From: Ruminococcaceae bacterium UBA7147
GTDB taxonomy: Bacteria > Bacillota > Clostridia > Oscillospirales > Acutalibacteraceae
Assembly: GCA_002491825.1 (NCBI GenBank)
Contig: DKWR01000006.1
Location: forward strand, 1 to 15,165
Length of the DNA stretch: 15,165 bases
Reading direction: 5' to 3'
Numbering within the stretch: the stretch's first letter is position 1; each line of letters begins with the position of its first letter. Of the stretch, positions 7,226-13,655 are shown piece after piece. The position numbers were made by a program, and so were the translations under genes. The notes beneath the pieces are model-generated. The model had not been told where the DNA came from, searched no databases, and saw only the letters and a list, made by a program, of their open reading frames with translations.

Positions 7226-7271
7226 AAAAATACCCCCGCATAAATACTTAGTAAAAGTATATGCGGGGGTA
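7224..7271 (-). terminator. Strong intrinsic terminator after the secreted anchored protein
   Basis: TACCCCCGCATA (7231-7242) pairs with TATGCGGGGGTA (7260-7271), with a further inner stem of AAGTAT with ATACTT. On the leftward strand seven T follow (7224-7230). It ends the subtilase operon. The T-run merges with the TTG start of the next gene. Confidence 0.92.
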
Positions 7272-7300
7272 CAAAATTTAAGTATTAATTAAATGCAAAT

Positions 7301-8029
7301 TTACTTGCGATAAGCATACTTAGAAAATGCAGCCGCAGCACCTGCAAGAGCCATTACAATTAATAATGTAAGAATCGCAAAATTGCTCTGACCTGTCTGA
7401 ACAGTGCCGTTTGATTTAACATTTGACGGTGTGTCAATTGTAGATATAGAATTTGACGTCACTGCTTTTGTTGCAGAAGTTGCATCTGTATTATCCATCT
7501 GCGGTTGAGTTGCAGATTCTTTGGTTGCTTCTATATTTTCCGTTTGAGGTTGTGTTACAGGCTCAGATTCAGTAGGAGCAGGAACATCATTCATTGGCTC
7601 AATACCAAAATAACCAAAAGCGGAAAGTTCAGCAAGAATATCATCGTTGATTATACCAGCTTCATAAGCATCGTTAATTTCGATAATCTCACCGGCATTG
7701 TATAGATAAACTTCTAATCCTGCACTATAATGATAATAATAATCACCTATAGTTTTTTCAATAGACACATCAGGATGCAACACTCCGTCAGCAACAAAGC
7801 TAAAATAAAATCTGCCGTCACTTAATGTAGCCGAACGTATAAAATAAATATCATCAGCTGTAACATCAAATCCTTCTCGCCCTTCATAGAATTTCTTAAC
7901 CACTGCTTCCTTAACCTGATATTCAAAGTCAGAAGTATCGGGAGTAGCCTCTCTTTCAGCGGCAAATGCTGTTATCGACACAGAAAATACAAGCATTACT
8001 GCAAGAATAATTGAAATAAGTTTTTTCAT
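7301..8029 (-). CDS. Secreted, C-terminally membrane-anchored protein of unknown function
   Basis: A 242-residue exported protein. Residues 1-23 form a classic signal peptide ending AFA, with cleavage before AEREATP. A globular region (about 30-145), rich in aromatic and acidic residues, is followed by a Thr/Ser/Gln linker (150-208) that repeats a TQPQ-x3-N-x2-AT unit twice (159-169, 174-184). The end is a hydrophobic helix (217-236) and the basic tail KYAYRK. The segment TVQTGQ just before the helix resembles a sortase signal but lacks LPxTG, so plain membrane anchoring is as likely. AGGAG lies 8 bases before the ATG. It begins 22 bases after the subtilase stop with no terminator between, so the two are co-transcribed; it may be a surface partner, substrate or modulator of the protease, which is inference. 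Confidence 0.8.
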   Translation of the reverse strand: MKKLISIILAVMLVFSVSITAFAAEREATPDTSDFEYQVKEAVVKKFYEGREGFDVTADDIYFIRSATLSDGRFYFSFVADGVLHPDVSIEKTIGDYYYHYSAGLEVYLYNAGEIIEINDAYEAGIINDDILAELSAFGYFGIEPMNDVPAPTESEPVTQPQTENIEATKESATQPQMDNTDATSATKAVTSNSISTIDTPSNVKSNGTVQTGQSNFAILTLLIVMALAGAAAAFSKYAYRK

Positions 8030-8051
8030 AGTATCGTCTCCTAAAATAATG

Positions 8052-10073
8052 TTAATTTATCAGCTTTTGAAGATCTGTTGCATCTAAGACATTTACAACA
8101 CCGTCCTTATTAACATCAGCGGCAAATAACTGCACAGGATCAAAATGGTAATTACCGGAACAATATTTTTGTATTAAAGTCGCATCATATATATTAATAA
8201 TGCCATCTAAATTAACGTCACCAATCACAATACTGCTTTTATCTATCCACTGAGCATACATAGTTACTAAATCATTATTTACACTTGTAGTATGTGCTAA
8301 AGATGCTTCATCTCTATATAAAAATTTACTATATCCTGACGGCTGGCTTCCCTCAATATACCAACCGCTTCCATTTGGTCCCTTATAAAGCCATTTATTA
8401 TCAGATTGCCTATTTGCATACCAACCGGAGAAAATTTTATCCGAAGACGGTGCAACATATGAATTTGCCGCTAATTTTGTGGGAATTCCGTATGTAACAG
8501 TTGTGCTTAGCATATTGCTACCCGTACCGCCGTTTTTATTATAGGCAACCGTAAATTTACAGTTTTCAACAGCAAGCAGCGCTTTATATGCATTTAGCCG
8601 CCCGCCTGTTTTAACTTTATCTGACAAATCAGTTACCTTATCAACACTGTCCAATATAGCTTTTTTTATTCCGTCTGCCGAAATGCTCGGATATTTACTT
8701 TTTATAAGTGCTGCAACACCTGTGACATAAGGAGTAGCCATAGAGGTTCCGGTCATATTTACATAATACTTATCACTTGTATCACCGTTATATGTCGAAT
8801 ATATATCAACTCCCGGAGCAGCTAAATCAACACTTGTTTTACCATAACTACTACCATCAAATACCCCTTTTAGATACAATTTATCATCTTCACCAGTTGA
8901 AGCTACTGCAATAATATTACTATTTTTATACGTTGCAGGATATACACGTTTTGTACTAAATTCTGTTTCGGATATGTCCGGAGCATCAACATCAATGTAC
9001 TGATTTCCTGCCGCACATATAAAAGTTCCATGATAATTGTTTATTGCTTCTTTCAAGAATTGACAATACTTCTTATAATCTTTATTTCCCCAAAAACTAC
9101 CGCTGAAATTAAGTATATCAATATTATTAGTTTGTGCATAATTTATAGCTTCCGCTAAATCACCGGCACTTCCATCCCCAGTAGAGTCAAATATTTTTAA
9201 GCTAATCAGATTAACGTCCCAACAAGCTCCGGATATTCCTCTGTTGTTATTGCCCACTGCTCCCACAATTCCTGAAACATGCGTTCCATGTCCAAATTCA
9301 TCAGTTAATGGCGAATTGTCAACAAAACTTTTACTCAATGTACTGTCAACGTTTGCATTCAAATCAAAATGAGCCGCTTTTATACCGGAGTCAATAATTC
9401 CGACATTAACACTTTTACTGCCAGTAGTTATACCCCAAGCCGACGGCAAGTTAATTTTATCAATAGCCCATTGCTTATTAACATAAGTATCATTTGGTGT
9501 AATAGAAGACGAATCAAGCTCTATAATGTAATTTGGTTCTGCAACCAATACGTCATCTCGTTTTTCAAGTTCATGTATTACATCAAGTACATTCTGTTTG
9601 CTTTTTATGTTTAATTTAATTTCAACCATTTGATGGAAAGAAGAATACTCTTCTTTAATTTCATCGTCTATATAATTTACTAAATTATCTTCATTAATGG
9701 ATGAAAGTACGAAATTATCAGGTAAAGTCGCATATGTAACCGAAGCACTCATTACAGTTTGTGCTTTATCAATGCATACGTCTTTAATTTCTTCACTAGT
9801 ATAAGATGTTAATTCATGTACCTTTTTTGCTCCAATATCAGAAAAATCACCTTTATCAAAATCGTGAAGTTCTAAACTTGTATCATTGTTAAATACCACA
9901 ATTACGCTATCATCTTCAAAATTATCATCTATCGTCGCCTGACAAATTTTCTTTTGCTCCTGATTTATTATAACTCCTTCTTCTGATACAATCTCTCCAT
10001 TATAAATCTCAGCAGCACTTAACGAAACAATATTTGATAATATTATTATAATAGATAGCAACAACGATGTCAA
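8052..10073 (-). CDS. Secreted subtilisin-like serine protease with InlB-type repeat and type I dockerin
   Basis: A modular extracellular protease, 673 codons from the TTG at 10073. In order: hydrophobic signal segment (about 1-21), propeptide (about 110-187), S8 catalytic domain (about 200-500) with Asp228 (GIIDSG), His262 (GHGTHVSG), oxyanion Asn357 (AAGN) and Ser444 (GTSMATP), then a Listeria-Bacteroides/InlB-type repeat (about 506-610, FTVAYNKNGG to YAQW), then a type I dockerin (617-673) with two calcium loops, DVNLDGIINIYDA and DVNKDGVVNVLDA. The dockerin implies docking onto a cohesin-bearing scaffold. The TTG has no Shine-Dalgarno site. The well-supported ATG at 10098 is one base out of frame, so the gene is either frame-disrupted, phase-variable or misread at an A6 run. 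Base composition is AT-richer than lysS or nrdD. Confidence 0.9.
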   Translation of the reverse strand: MTSLLLSIIIILSNIVSLSAAEIYNGEIVSEEGVIINQEQKKICQATIDDNFEDDSVIVVFNNDTSLELHDFDKGDFSDIGAKKVHELTSYTSEEIKDVCIDKAQTVMSASVTYATLPDNFVLSSINEDNLVNYIDDEIKEEYSSFHQMVEIKLNIKSKQNVLDVIHELEKRDDVLVAEPNYIIELDSSSITPNDTYVNKQWAIDKINLPSAWGITTGSKSVNVGIIDSGIKAAHFDLNANVDSTLSKSFVDNSPLTDEFGHGTHVSGIVGAVGNNNRGISGACWDVNLISLKIFDSTGDGSAGDLAEAINYAQTNNIDILNFSGSFWGNKDYKKYCQFLKEAINNYHGTFICAAGNQYIDVDAPDISETEFSTKRVYPATYKNSNIIAVASTGEDDKLYLKGVFDGSSYGKTSVDLAAPGVDIYSTYNGDTSDKYYVNMTGTSMATPYVTGVAALIKSKYPSISADGIKKAILDSVDKVTDLSDKVKTGGRLNAYKALLAVENCKFTVAYNKNGGTGSNMLSTTVTYGIPTKLAANSYVAPSSDKIFSGWYANRQSDNKWLYKGPNGSGWYIEGSQPSGYSKFLYRDEASLAHTTSVNNDLVTMYAQWIDKSSIVIGDVNLDGIINIYDATLIQKYCSGNYHFDPVQLFAADVNKDGVVNVLDATDLQKLIN

Positions 10074-10098
10074 TATTTTTTGTTCTTATTCTTTTCAT
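10071..10098 (-). other. Apparent frame disruption at the subtilase start (A6 run)
   Basis: The ATG at 10098 has GAGAGG 8 bases upstream and encodes MKRIRTK, a typical basic signal-peptide start, but its frame runs into TGA after 29 codons. Removing one A from the A6 run (10076-10081) joins it to the protease frame and gives MKRIRTKILTSLLLSIIIIL, an ideal signal peptide. Confidence 0.72.
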
Positions 10099-10150
10099 AA
10101 AAATAACCTCTCTTTTTTATTCTCTAAAGTTTTTTATTTTTTGTTTAAAA

Positions 10151-10177
10151 ATTATATCACACCCTTAAATTGTTCAA
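10151..10177 (-). promoter_or_regulatory. Possible subtilase promoter P2 (extended -10)
   Basis: Leftward extended -10 TGATATAAT (10151-10159) with TTGAAC (10172-10177) at a short 15-base spacing. The extended -10 could compensate for the spacing. Confidence 0.45.
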
Positions 10178-10187
10178 CTATAGTTAT

Positions 10188-10216
10188 ATTATATCACGTA
10201 ACTAAAAACATTTCAA
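10188..10216 (-). promoter_or_regulatory. Subtilase operon promoter P1
   Basis: Leftward TTGAAA (10211-10216), 17 bases, TATAAT (10188-10193), with an extended TG. The ten bases GTGATATAAT recur identically at P2, 37 bp downstream, giving a tandem promoter arrangement. A perfect palindrome AACTATAGTT (10176-10185) lies between the two -10 elements. Confidence 0.6.
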
Positions 10217-10273
10217 TAGTTTTATCATTTTTATTTATAAATAATAAACATAGAGAAAACAGACAAAATAAAG

Positions 10274-10304
10274 AAAAAAACCGAAAGCCAAATTATGCTT
10301 TCGG
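10274..10304 (-). terminator. Intrinsic terminator of the ftsEX-hydrolase operon
   Basis: CCGAAAGC (10281-10288) pairs with GCTTTCGG (10297-10304) around an 8-base loop, followed on the leftward strand by seven T (10274-10280). It sits 26 bases after the hydrolase stop. The rightward strand has ATTTTT, so some two-way activity is possible. Confidence 0.9.
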
Positions 10305-10330
10305 ATTTTTACTTAAGTATAAATTAGAAA

Positions 10331-11632
10331 TTAATATTCCGACATCGGATCGTATTTTACGCCGTAATACTGGCACTCAAAATGGAGGTGTGGTCCGGTT
10401 GAGTTACCTGTTGAACCGGCATAGCCGATTGTCTGTCCTTTGGAAACTTTCTGACCTGTGCTGACAATTGCATTTGTAAGGTGACCGTAAATTGTCAATT
10501 TGCCGTTGCCGTGGTCAATAAATACGTAGTTGCCGTAACCGCCGCCGCAGCCGCAGCTTCCGTTTTTACCCCAGTTATGAGGACAGCTGTTATTCGAAGC
10601 AATTACTGTACCGCTCTCTGCGGCTACAATAGTTGTGCCTATCGGAGTACCGATGTCTACTCCGCCGTGTTTGTAACCTCTGTCCTCTCCGTAAGGTGCA
10701 GTAATGACATAGCAACCGGGAGACGGCCATACAAAGCCTGATGTTGTCGGAGGATTTACAGACGGAGTTTCGGGCAGTACGGGAGTAGTTGAGCCACCGC
10801 CGCCGTTGCTTCCGCTGTTGTCAGACGTACCGCTACCTGAATTACCGCTGTTACCCGAGTTGTTGCCGCCGAGCTGTGCAATCTTGTCCTGCTGGTCTTT
10901 ATAATATGCTCTTATCTGATTTTCAAGTTCAGCGCTTTGAGCTGCTGCATTTTCAAGTGCATTTTTTGCGTTATTATTTGATTTATAGAGGTTACGGAGT
11001 GTTTCCTCGTTTTTTTCAAGGAGCTCATTAAGCTCTGACTGGTCTGCTTCAAGAGAAGCCTGCTGTTTTTCGAGCTCGGTTTTATCCTCTTCAAGAGCAG
11101 TTTTCTGTTCAGTGATTTTCTCAAGCTTTACGTTGATTCCGTCAATAAGCTCTTTATCGTAGCTTGAAAGAGTCTGAACAAGTGAAACCTTATCGATAAA
11201 ATCAGAGAAGTCCTTTGCACCGAAAATGATTTCAATATCACTTGCATTTCCTGCCATATAGATAGTTCTTAAACGCTCGCAGAGTGTATCAAGCTGACCG
11301 TCAATATCTTCATTAGCCTTATCTATATCTTTCTGCTTCTGCTCAATGCTGTCGTTGAGGTCGTTTACAGACTCTCTTGTAAGCGCAATTTTGTCGTCGA
11401 GAACTTCAATCTTGCTTACAAGAGCCTTATTGTATTCTTCTTTTTCATTAATATCTGACTGTGTTTTATCAAGAATATCCTGATATTCCTGATTTTTCTG
11501 TTCAAGCTCCTGAAGCTGCTGCTGCATAGAATCAATACTCTCTGCACCTGCTGAAACAGCGGAAAGTGCTACGGGCATTGAAATAATGCAGACGCTTAAA
11601 AGAGCACACAGAATTCTTTTTAATCTGTTCAT
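10331..11632 (-). CDS. Secreted coiled-coil murein hydrolase, LytM/M23 family (EnvC/PcsB-like)
   Basis: A 433-residue exported peptidoglycan hydrolase. A signal peptide (1-30, ending SAGA) leads into a long coiled coil (about 33-250), interrupted near 124-150 by RTIYMAGNASDIEIIFGAKD, the turn region typical of EnvC/PcsB-type proteins that bind FtsX. A Gly/Ser/Asn then Pro-rich linker (255-298) connects to the M23 domain (299-433). The zinc and catalytic residues are intact: H322-x3-D326, H384 (YGH) and H415-x-H417. Unlike E. coli EnvC-type activators lacking these residues, this one should be an active endopeptidase. A cysteine insert (Cys350, 360, 362) sits in the domain. AAAGGAG precedes the ATG and the gene starts 19 bases after ftsX, so it is very likely activated by FtsEX at division. 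Confidence 0.93.
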   Translation of the reverse strand: MNRLKRILCALLSVCIISMPVALSAVSAGAESIDSMQQQLQELEQKNQEYQDILDKTQSDINEKEEYNKALVSKIEVLDDKIALTRESVNDLNDSIEQKQKDIDKANEDIDGQLDTLCERLRTIYMAGNASDIEIIFGAKDFSDFIDKVSLVQTLSSYDKELIDGINVKLEKITEQKTALEEDKTELEKQQASLEADQSELNELLEKNEETLRNLYKSNNNAKNALENAAAQSAELENQIRAYYKDQQDKIAQLGGNNSGNSGNSGSGTSDNSGSNGGGGSTTPVLPETPSVNPPTTSGFVWPSPGCYVITAPYGEDRGYKHGGVDIGTPIGTTIVAAESGTVIASNNSCPHNWGKNGSCGCGGGYGNYVFIDHGNGKLTIYGHLTNAIVSTGQKVSKGQTIGYAGSTGNSTGPHLHFECQYYGVKYDPMSEY

Positions 11633-11651
11633 TACTTTCTCCTTTCACGGA

Positions 11652-12548
11652 TTACCATCCGAGAATTTCATTACCTTCTTTTTTGAGATACTTGCGAATT
11701 GAAATAAAGCTTCCGAAGAAACCTATTACCACACCTGCTATTACAAATGCAACAGCAACATAGAGAATAACATTGCTAAGCGGAATGAATGTAAACGGAA
11801 TCATACTTGTGATTGCGCTCATTACAGCTTCATAGAGAAGTGCAATTCCGCCCGTTGAAACAGCTGCGGAAATAAAGCCGATTACCATACCTTCAACGAG
11901 GAACGGCATACGAACAAACGAGTTTGTTGCGCCGACTGATTTCATAATACTGATTTCAAATCTTCTTGAATACATAGTTGCACGGATTGTATTTGCAATG
12001 ATGAAAATTGAAATTATCATAAGTGCAGCAACAACGCCGACGCAGATTATGTTCACAAGATTGCTGATGTCGGTAAGCTTTTTAGCAAGCTCTCTGCGGT
12101 CGTTGATACTGTCAACGCCGTCAATTTTTAAAATATTGGCAACGGTATCGTCATACAGCGACAAATCGTCCATTACCACAATAAAGGCGTCAGGAAGAGG
12201 ATTGCGGTCTTCAATCTTGTTGAAAAGCTCCTCTCCGAGTTCCTCCTTATACTTTTTGAATGCTTCATCTTTTGAGTAAAAGGTAGCAGAAGCAACATTG
12301 CTTACCTTTTCAATATCTTTTCCTATGTAAACAGCCTCAAGCTGTGATACGTCTGATTTAATATAAACTGTGGTTTCGTTTGAATCGCCGACCGATTCAA
12401 CAACCTGAGCAACGTTGATTGAAAAAAGAGCCGCCGCACCGGTAAGCACAAGACAACTTACAAGCACACAAACAGAAGCGATACTCATTATACGGTTGCT
12501 CCATACGCTTTTCAAGCCTTCTTTCGCCAGATAGCCAAAGCCTTTCAT
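11652..12548 (-). CDS. ftsX: Cell division protein FtsX (ABC transporter-like permease)
   Basis: Membrane partner of FtsE that passes ATP-driven conformational change to extracellular hydrolases and does not transport a solute. The 298-residue protein has the FtsX topology: N-terminal cytoplasmic segment, TM1 (about 20-44), a large extracellular domain (about 45-165) that should hold the hydrolase coiled coil, then TM2 (166-188), TM3 (about 217-240) and TM4 (about 258-284). The cytoplasmic coupling segment RRFEISIMKSVGAT (195-208) is the family hallmark contacting FtsE. AAAGGA lies 8 bases before the ATG, and the gene follows ftsE after 36 bases. Confidence 0.95.
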   Translation of the reverse strand: MKGFGYLAKEGLKSVWSNRIMSIASVCVLVSCLVLTGAAALFSINVAQVVESVGDSNETTVYIKSDVSQLEAVYIGKDIEKVSNVASATFYSKDEAFKKYKEELGEELFNKIEDRNPLPDAFIVVMDDLSLYDDTVANILKIDGVDSINDRRELAKKLTDISNLVNIICVGVVAALMIISIFIIANTIRATMYSRRFEISIMKSVGATNSFVRMPFLVEGMVIGFISAAVSTGGIALLYEAVMSAITSMIPFTFIPLSNVILYVAVAFVIAGVVIGFFGSFISIRKYLKKEGNEILGW

Positions 12549-12584
12549 AACATTATCCTTTCAAACTGTATTTGTCCGAGCAAA

Positions 12585-13358
12585 TCAGTCGGGCAGAACA
12601 ACCGCATTATCGGGATACTGCGGAACATCATCATAATCTTCATAATCATCGTAGCCGTCATAATCATCATCTGAATAATGGACGTGGGCGTTTTTATCCT
12701 TTGTATCTGCAATAACCCTGCCGTGATCGATTGTAATTACTCTCTGGTGGAACTCACGTACAAGCTCGTGCTCGTGGGTTACGACAAGGACTGTTGTACC
12801 CTTTGCGTTGATTTCATTAAGAAGCTCAATAATCTCGTGCGACATCTCGGGGTCAACGTTACCCGTCGGCTCGTCTGCGATGATGATTTCGGGATTATTT
12901 ACAAGCGCTCTTGCAAGGCTTACACGCTGCTGCTCGCCGCCCGAAAGCTCACTGGGCTTGTCCCTCATCTTGTCTTTCAGACCGACAAGGTCAAGTACAT
13001 AAGGTACCCTTTTTCTGATAGTAGCTGTACGCTCGCCAACTGCTCGCATTGCAAAGGCTACGTTATCAAAAACATTCATCTTTTCAATAAGTCTGAAATC
13101 CTGGAAAACTATGCCCATATGACGGCGAAGGTAAGGCACTTCTCTGCGCTTAAGCTTTGAAGTCTTTTTGCCGTTGATTACAATTTCGCCCGAAGTGGGA
13201 GTTTCCTCGTGCATAATCAGCTTTAAGAACGTACTCTTACCTGCACCCGAAGCACCTACGATAAATACAAACTCGCCTTTATCAATATGTAAAGTTACAT
13301 CATACAGTGCGTGAGTACCGTTTGGATACGTTTTAGATACATTTTCAAAATCAATCAT
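12585..13358 (-). CDS. ftsE: Cell division ATP-binding protein FtsE
   Basis: The ATPase of FtsEX. All ABC motifs are present: Walker A GASGAGKST (35-43), Q-loop Gln86, signature LSGGEQQR (138-145), Walker B IIIADEP (158-164) and H-loop His195. At 257 residues it exceeds the usual 220-230. The excess is an acidic, tyrosine-rich tail (about 226-257; SDDDYDGYDDYEDYDD, then VPQYPDNAVVLPD) with no counterpart in the textbook protein. AAGGTG lies 7 bases upstream of the ATG and forms part of a small hairpin. I found no convincing promoter between the upstream terminator and this start; the region is filled by the palindromic repeat, which may have displaced or may supply the promoter. Confidence 0.95.
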   Translation of the reverse strand: MIDFENVSKTYPNGTHALYDVTLHIDKGEFVFIVGASGAGKSTFLKLIMHEETPTSGEIVINGKKTSKLKRREVPYLRRHMGIVFQDFRLIEKMNVFDNVAFAMRAVGERTATIRKRVPYVLDLVGLKDKMRDKPSELSGGEQQRVSLARALVNNPEIIIADEPTGNVDPEMSHEIIELLNEINAKGTTVLVVTHEHELVREFHQRVITIDHGRVIADTKDKNAHVHYSDDDYDGYDDYEDYDDVPQYPDNAVVLPD

Positions 13359-13361
13359 AAA

Positions 13362-13379
13362 TTCACCTTATCTGGTGAA
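13362..13379 (-). promoter_or_regulatory. Hairpin enclosing the ftsE ribosome binding site
   Basis: TTCACC (13362-13367) and GGTGAA (13374-13379) form a 6-bp stem around a 6-base loop. The Shine-Dalgarno AAGGTG lies within it. The upstream arm runs into the terminal repeat of the palindromic element, so that insertion may have created the hairpin. Its effect on translation is unproven. Confidence 0.4.
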
Positions 13380-13544
13380 ACACTGATTAAATCGTTTGTG
13401 CATATTGCGTAATCAGATTTTTCGTCAGGTTGGACAAATAAACCGCAGTAATGCTGACGCATTACGAGGATTTTTTGGCAAGCTGACGGAAAATATGCAA
13501 GCAAGATGTGCAAACAGCTTTAAGTGTGATTTATTCAGTGTTTC
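13377..13544. repeat. MITE-like palindromic repeat, copy 2
   Basis: A 168-bp non-coding element with terminal inverted repeats of 17 bp and one mismatch (GAAACACTGATTAAATC at the left; the right is the complement with GAATAAATC). Inner arms GTTTGTGCATATTGC and the complement of GCAAGATGTGCAAAC also pair. The apex is GTAATG-CTGACG-CATTAC at 13448-13465. It is related to the element at 6252-6411: CAGATTTTT(T/C)GTCAG, the apical hairpin with CGAGGA after it, and TGAC(A/G)GAAAATATGC are shared in order. It occupies most of the gap between the CdaR-type gene and ftsE. Confidence 0.72.
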
Positions 13545-13590
13545 TCTAGTTTGTGCCAAAAGGCACTGACTGAACATCGTGACAACAACA

Positions 13591-13635
13591 AGCAAGGGCG
13601 TATATAAAAACTATAAATATACACCCCGACTTGCT
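13591..13635 (-). terminator. Probable terminator of the CdaR-type regulator gene
   Basis: AGCAAG (13591-13596) pairs with CTTGCT (13630-13635). Past a 3-base bulge, GGGCGTATATA pairs with TATATTTATA-side bases 13617-13626, with one G-U. The leftward strand continues with TTGTTGTTGT instead of a pure T-run, so termination may be incomplete. Confidence 0.6.
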
Positions 13636-13655
13636 AAAACGATTCAATAAAATTA

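Noticed and set aside
7600..7690. Sortase LPxTG anchor in the 242-residue secreted protein
   Set aside because: Only TVQTGQ is present before the C-terminal helix; the Leu-Pro of a standard sorting signal is missing, so I call it only a membrane anchor.
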